From Platynereis dumerilii (taxonomy: Eukaryota > Annelida > Polychaeta > Phyllodocida > Nereididae): 64,000 nucleotides of DNA. Under the pieces are notes generated by a model. The model ran no database searches and had not been told where the DNA came from. It worked only from the letters and a program-made list of their open reading frames with translations. The stretch is from assembly GCA_026936325.1 (NCBI GenBank), contig JAPTHN010000013.1:19618632-19682631 (forward strand), given 5' to 3'. Numbering within the stretch: position 1 is the stretch's first letter; the number at the start of each line of letters is the position of its first letter. Shown here piece by piece: positions 59,830 to 64,000 of the stretch. A program made the translations under genes and the position numbers.

Positions 59830-60495
59830 GCTGTCATGGATGTTGGCTTAGTCTTTTGACTTTGACCAAAGAGCCTATTTGACTATTAGCCTATTTGATA
59901 TTAGGCACAATTTTCATTGGCTGTCAAATATTAGATTGGAATCTGATAGAATTCTCAGTCTGTTCAATGAGAATGCAGCTTAATATCCATTGGCCAATCA
60001 TGGCTCGCTGGATATAAGGCTTGAATGTCATTGGCAAGGATATTTGGCCGGATTCTCACTGTACGGAATATTAGGTGGTATTCTCATTGGACAAACTATT
60101 AACTACAGTGCCCCCTACTTTGGATATGAGGGTGGATTCTCATTGGTCAGTTCACTATTATCCAAAGTTGGATATTTGGCAAAATCCACAATAGTATCAG
60201 AGAGTTGTTGCGCGTGACTTGGCCATGTATCCAAAGTATAAGATCTTTGCCAAAATCCACTATAGTCGGGAGTGAGCGATATTGGGGGATTTAGGCATGC
60301 GCCCAAAGGACCGATATTTTGCCGAAAAGACTCGCAGATATTTTGACTTTGGGAAAGTCATGCCAAAAGGAGTCGTAATGCCAAAAGGCCCTACAGTTTG
60401 CCCAAAGACCCTATAATTTGCCAAAAGACCCTATATTTTGCCCAAATACCTAATATCCATGCCCAATAGGCCTATTGGGCACAATAGTGGATATT
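59830..60495. repeat. insertion with reiterated ATTCTCATTGG and TTTGCC(C)AAA
   Basis: This block is absent from the equivalent place in other R copies. It reuses ATTCTCATTGG, GGATATTTGGC, AAAATCCAC(A/T)ATAGT and ATTTTGCC-type motifs many times. Similar strings (TATAATTTGCCCAAAAGGC, ATAGTGGATATTC) recur at 24,245-24,355 in the PAN gene. A 75-codon frame (59,990-60,217) is probably incidental. Confidence 0.55.
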
Positions 60496-60499
60496 GGCG

Positions 60500-63400
60500 G
60501 TAACAATGAAGATGGACGAAGAAAAACAATGAATTATTTGGCAGTTTTCTATTCTTCCTAAAAGCCATGAACTAGTTTGTTTTCTTCAGATATTCCCATA
60601 CCTGCAATAACTATTTAGCAGTTTTCTATTCTTCCTAAAAGCCATATTAGTTTGTTTTATTTCAGAAATTACAACGGTTGTGATAGATTTAATGGTAAAT
60701 AATTGAACAAGCTATGATGACTCTTAATGAACTCATATTTAGGAAATGTTCTGAATCATTTGAAATATCATTAATTATAAAAAAAGCCTTCACCTTCCAC
60801 TCGTATCTGATTGTCAGATCGCAATGTGATATTCTGTCTTAAATTTCTGCAAAGTCCTCCAGCTGCTTGTGCCTTGCATTCAAGTGAGTTTTTTTTAGTT
60901 GCAACCCTTAAAAGCAACAACAATATTTTTCTTATAACAAATGCTGTACTTAGGCCATACTAGTGTTATAAGAGATGTAGAGTTAATAACAGTTTATCTC
61001 ACAGAGAGTGTCTCAGATAAAAAGAGAAGTTCAATGCTTTTAAAACCGCTTTTCAGAGCATAGACATAGTCATAAAGTATACAGTTCTCTTTTATTCAAG
61101 GTATGACCCCTCTAAGTGAAAATAATATTGACTTACGGCCTATTTTTAGCCAGTATTAAGACCCATGGCCAAACATGGCACTTGTAGGCCACTAATCTGT
61201 AGATATGACCCATTAATGTCACCAGAAGCAATCTGAAGCATGCTCCCACCCTTGATGGCTTTCTTTAATCCATCGAGAGCATTGGAGACTGAGATCATTG
61301 GCGGCCTTTATAATCTGTCTTGATCAAATACTGTACGTGAAAATGAAGGTATTATAATAGCTTCCCCACTCCTGAGTCCAACACACACACTAGGGAAGAG
61401 TCAGATCGCTTTGTGTAAAAACAGCATAATATTCATCAAAACTGAATAAATTTAGACTATCGTGCAGTTCTACTTGTTAGGTGGATGGCAAATTTTGACT
61501 ATTTTAGTAATATTTCACATGTATCAGTGTATTGGATAAAAGGGCTATCACAACGTCAAATCTCTTTACAGTGCATTGGACTGGAAACAGAATTGCCCAA
61601 CATTTCCATTGGGCCGCCTTTTACAGGCCAAGAAATGACTGCTTCTTGCCATTCAATCTACTGGAAGCCAGTTGCAGGGCAAACATTCCACTATCTTGGT
61701 TTTGTACACAGTCATATGCATTTGCAGGAGGGAAACAAAGTAGATAAACCGGGTAGGAAAATCTCAATACACTTTGCTTTAGTCGACGGGAAATATCAAA
61801 ATAAAATTACAAAGTATTATCTAACCAGTAAGTGATAATACATTGTGTCAGTAAACACAGAAGAATCACTCTAGCCATTGGTTTCATTGCTCAATTTGCA
61901 ATCATGAGATATTAAATATTCATTATCAAGAGTAACACAACAACTGGATGTTTCTCAAACTAAAAAGTCAATTTATTTGATGCATAGTAGAAAAATTCTG
62001 AGGTCTTTGAGACCTGTAAATATATGTATATGTGTCAGCCTTGCAGTACTTCAAATTGAACTGTGGTTGCTTCACCAAACACTATCTTTTGCCATGTGGC
62101 CATGCCTCCATCTCATTACCATTTGGCTTCTGGCAGCAAGTGAGAGACACACAAATAGCACTAAGAGGACTTTAATGTTGGTCCTGACACCCAGTGGGGG
62201 ACTTCGATGCATCAGGGGTAACCATTAGATAGTGAGTAAACAATAGTGATTTCATCAATTAATGTTGCAGTTGTGAAATCAACATTGTGACAATGGTGAC
62301 GTCACAGTGGCTCTCTGGTACAGTAGCGCCACCACAAGCCACAGACCAATCGCACAGCAGGGAGAGTGCTGTCCTATCATAAATGGTGTGTTGCCTAGTA
62401 GTATTTGATCATCTTTTTACTTCTGATTCCCAAATGATTAAAAGGAAATGGAAACACCAAAGGGGAAATAGGTCATCACAGACTGTCTGATGTCAGGTCA
62501 CTTATTTCTAGGCTTATCACATGTTATATCTTGATTTTCTCTTTCTTGTTACACCGTAAATATGTTTACCCTCTTTGGTATGTCTCTTTTCTTCAAGCTG
62601 CCAAACGAGCATCTGCCTCTCAGTTACCATTCAGAGTAGACAGAATGATGTCCGTCCAAGAGGGTCCTATTTCCAAAGCCAGGTTATATAGGAGGTAATT
62701 ATTATAGCAAATATTCAAGATATTACAGATATATTCAGTTTACCTGTCTTGTATGCACATGACATCATATGCCTGTCGAAAAATACTTTGTAGTAGTATA
62801 TGTTTTTGCTTCAGGCATTTAATTCATCAGATCGAACCATGCTTCTAAAACCCAACTGTTTTGCAGAACTTGCGCTGTTAAGACAAGATAGTGCCTTAGT
62901 TGCTTGCACTAAAAAAGCAAGCTATTTGCATGTTATAGATCAGCTATTCTGGCAGTGCTTCGTGAAGTCAGTTAAAAGGAGGCTATCCAGGACAAGCCAA
63001 CCCAAATAAAAAGCAGATGAATCACAGATAGATGACTCAGGGTTCAAATACAAGCTAAAGATAACATGAAGGCCAAAGAAAATAATATGCTTCAGTTCAT
63101 TCACAAGGATTTGATTGCAGCTTTATTCGTTCTGGTTGATGCAATTCATATTTCTCCAGAGTAGAGTTAAGAATGACTGCCATTATTTTCCGCTCAATTG
63201 CACTTGTATTGACTGACTATAAACTGCACAAGAAGATACATCCAGAAACAAAAATCATCACAAGTGCTGCAGTGCAGTAACACGGAGAGAAGGTAATGGA
63301 TATTTTCTTTTACATGTTTAATTGGATTAAACAAGAAACATGCAAGACTTCTTCTAAGGACGGTCGCTTCCCTCATGAAATGGCTAACAATTCTTAACTT

Positions 63401-63873
63401 AATTTTACCATGTATGCTGAAAAGACACCTGGCTACAACATATTTATTTTATGCATATAACTCTCTTTGTCACGGGGACAATATCCAGAGACTTCAGTAT
63501 AGTACAAATCGTTTCTATTCATAATGCTGTGATGACCCAAGCCTGCACATCACTTGTGATTTACTTTTCTTAATTTAATGAAGTATGATTTCAAGCAAAA
63601 CTTGTGCATTATACACATTATCATTATTTATAACATTCTTCACTATTAAATCAAATTAAATATCTATAAAACACAAAAATCTATTTTCTTCATTGAGAGC
63701 GTATGGTGGTGCAGTATTGTCCAAGATATTGGCTACTACAAATAACATTTGTCAAAGTGCATGTTAGGTTATAGTTGGTAAGGAATCAATATTTTGATCC
63801 GGCTGACATTTCAATAAAGTGTGGTTATCAGCCATAATAAAAGGAAACTTGACGTGGCTGATATTGCCTGATT
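60500..63873 (-). repeat. unit R, copy D
   Basis: Reverse-strand copy, head to tail with copy C. The signal-peptide-like start codon is ATT at 62,176-62,174, followed by KVLLVLFVCLSLAARSQ, so it has lost its ATG. The third island is at about 61,290-61,150 (GLKKAIKGGSMLQIASGD). A tandem 65-base duplication lies at 60,536-60,666, and a 150-base insertion with GTGACGTCAC lies at about 62,193-62,340. Confidence 0.75.
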
Positions 63874-63875
63874 TA

Positions 63876-64000
63876 CAGTGAGGAAAATAAGTATTTGTCC
63901 CCCTACCATATTTCCTGGTTCGGGCACTTGCGCTTGTTGCAAAAATCTGAAATTTCTCAGGCAGATCTGGTCTAAAATTGAAGACAGGTTATGCACAAAA
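63876..64000 (+). mobile_element. left end of a Tc1-like element, runs off the window
   Basis: TA then CAGTGAGGAAAATAAGTATT closely matches the terminal repeat known from Tc1-like elements common in fish and other aquatic animals. It breaks the alignment between R copies C and D exactly at the TA. The transposase would lie beyond the window. Confidence 0.7.

Overview
This looks like AT-rich nuclear DNA from a marine invertebrate animal. Long introns with GT-AG style boundaries, tRNA-derived SINEs, many DNA transposons and MITEs, AGGTCA-rich interspersed repeats and frequent TAGGCCTA-type motifs all fit an echinoderm, hemichordate or cephalochordate genome. I cannot fix the phylum from sequence alone. 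Only three coding loci look convincing: two genes inside one large Harbinger transposon and one split host-type gene for a small secreted PAN/apple-like protein. Most other open frames are short and lie in repeats.

Layout. 1-12,226: repeat-rich DNA with no gene (two 12-bp minisatellites, a 330-bp TA-flanked MITE, a 52-bp hairpin tandem repeat, AAGGTCA-rich repeats, further tandem arrays). 12,227-19,701: a GC-rich PIF/Harbinger element of about 7.5 kb with terminal inverted repeats. A rightward gene encodes an AT-hook, H1-like and MADF partner protein (now broken). A leftward gene encodes an uninterrupted 437-codon HARBI1-type transposase. They converge on a GATA satellite. 20,956-26,113: a PAN-like secreted-protein gene with at least five exons, all joined by phase-1 introns that are full of MITEs.

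28,690-63,873: an inverted cluster of four copies of a unit of about 4 kb, called unit R here. Two copies read rightward and two leftward. Each carries a recognisable or decayed signal-peptide-like start and other short conserved frames. The cluster has been invaded repeatedly: a 3.5-kb foldback element (30,711-34,225), a 6.6-kb long-TIR element (35,501-42,124), an unclassified element flanked by an 8-bp duplication (53,102-58,472) that contains a 4.5-kb long-TIR element (53,147-57,625), which in turn contains a mariner copy (55,557-56,482), and several MITEs. Because the R copies are related, uninterrupted copies show many of the original insertion sites directly. The spacer between the two arms holds two SINEs, a CRE-like cluster, a 139-bp palindrome and another mariner. 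The window ends just inside what looks like a Tc1-type element.

The Harbinger transposase and MADF protein would normally act together in transposition. Here the MADF gene is disrupted and the transposase has Asn where an Asp is expected, so the copy is probably not autonomous. Nothing ties the PAN gene functionally to the mobile elements.
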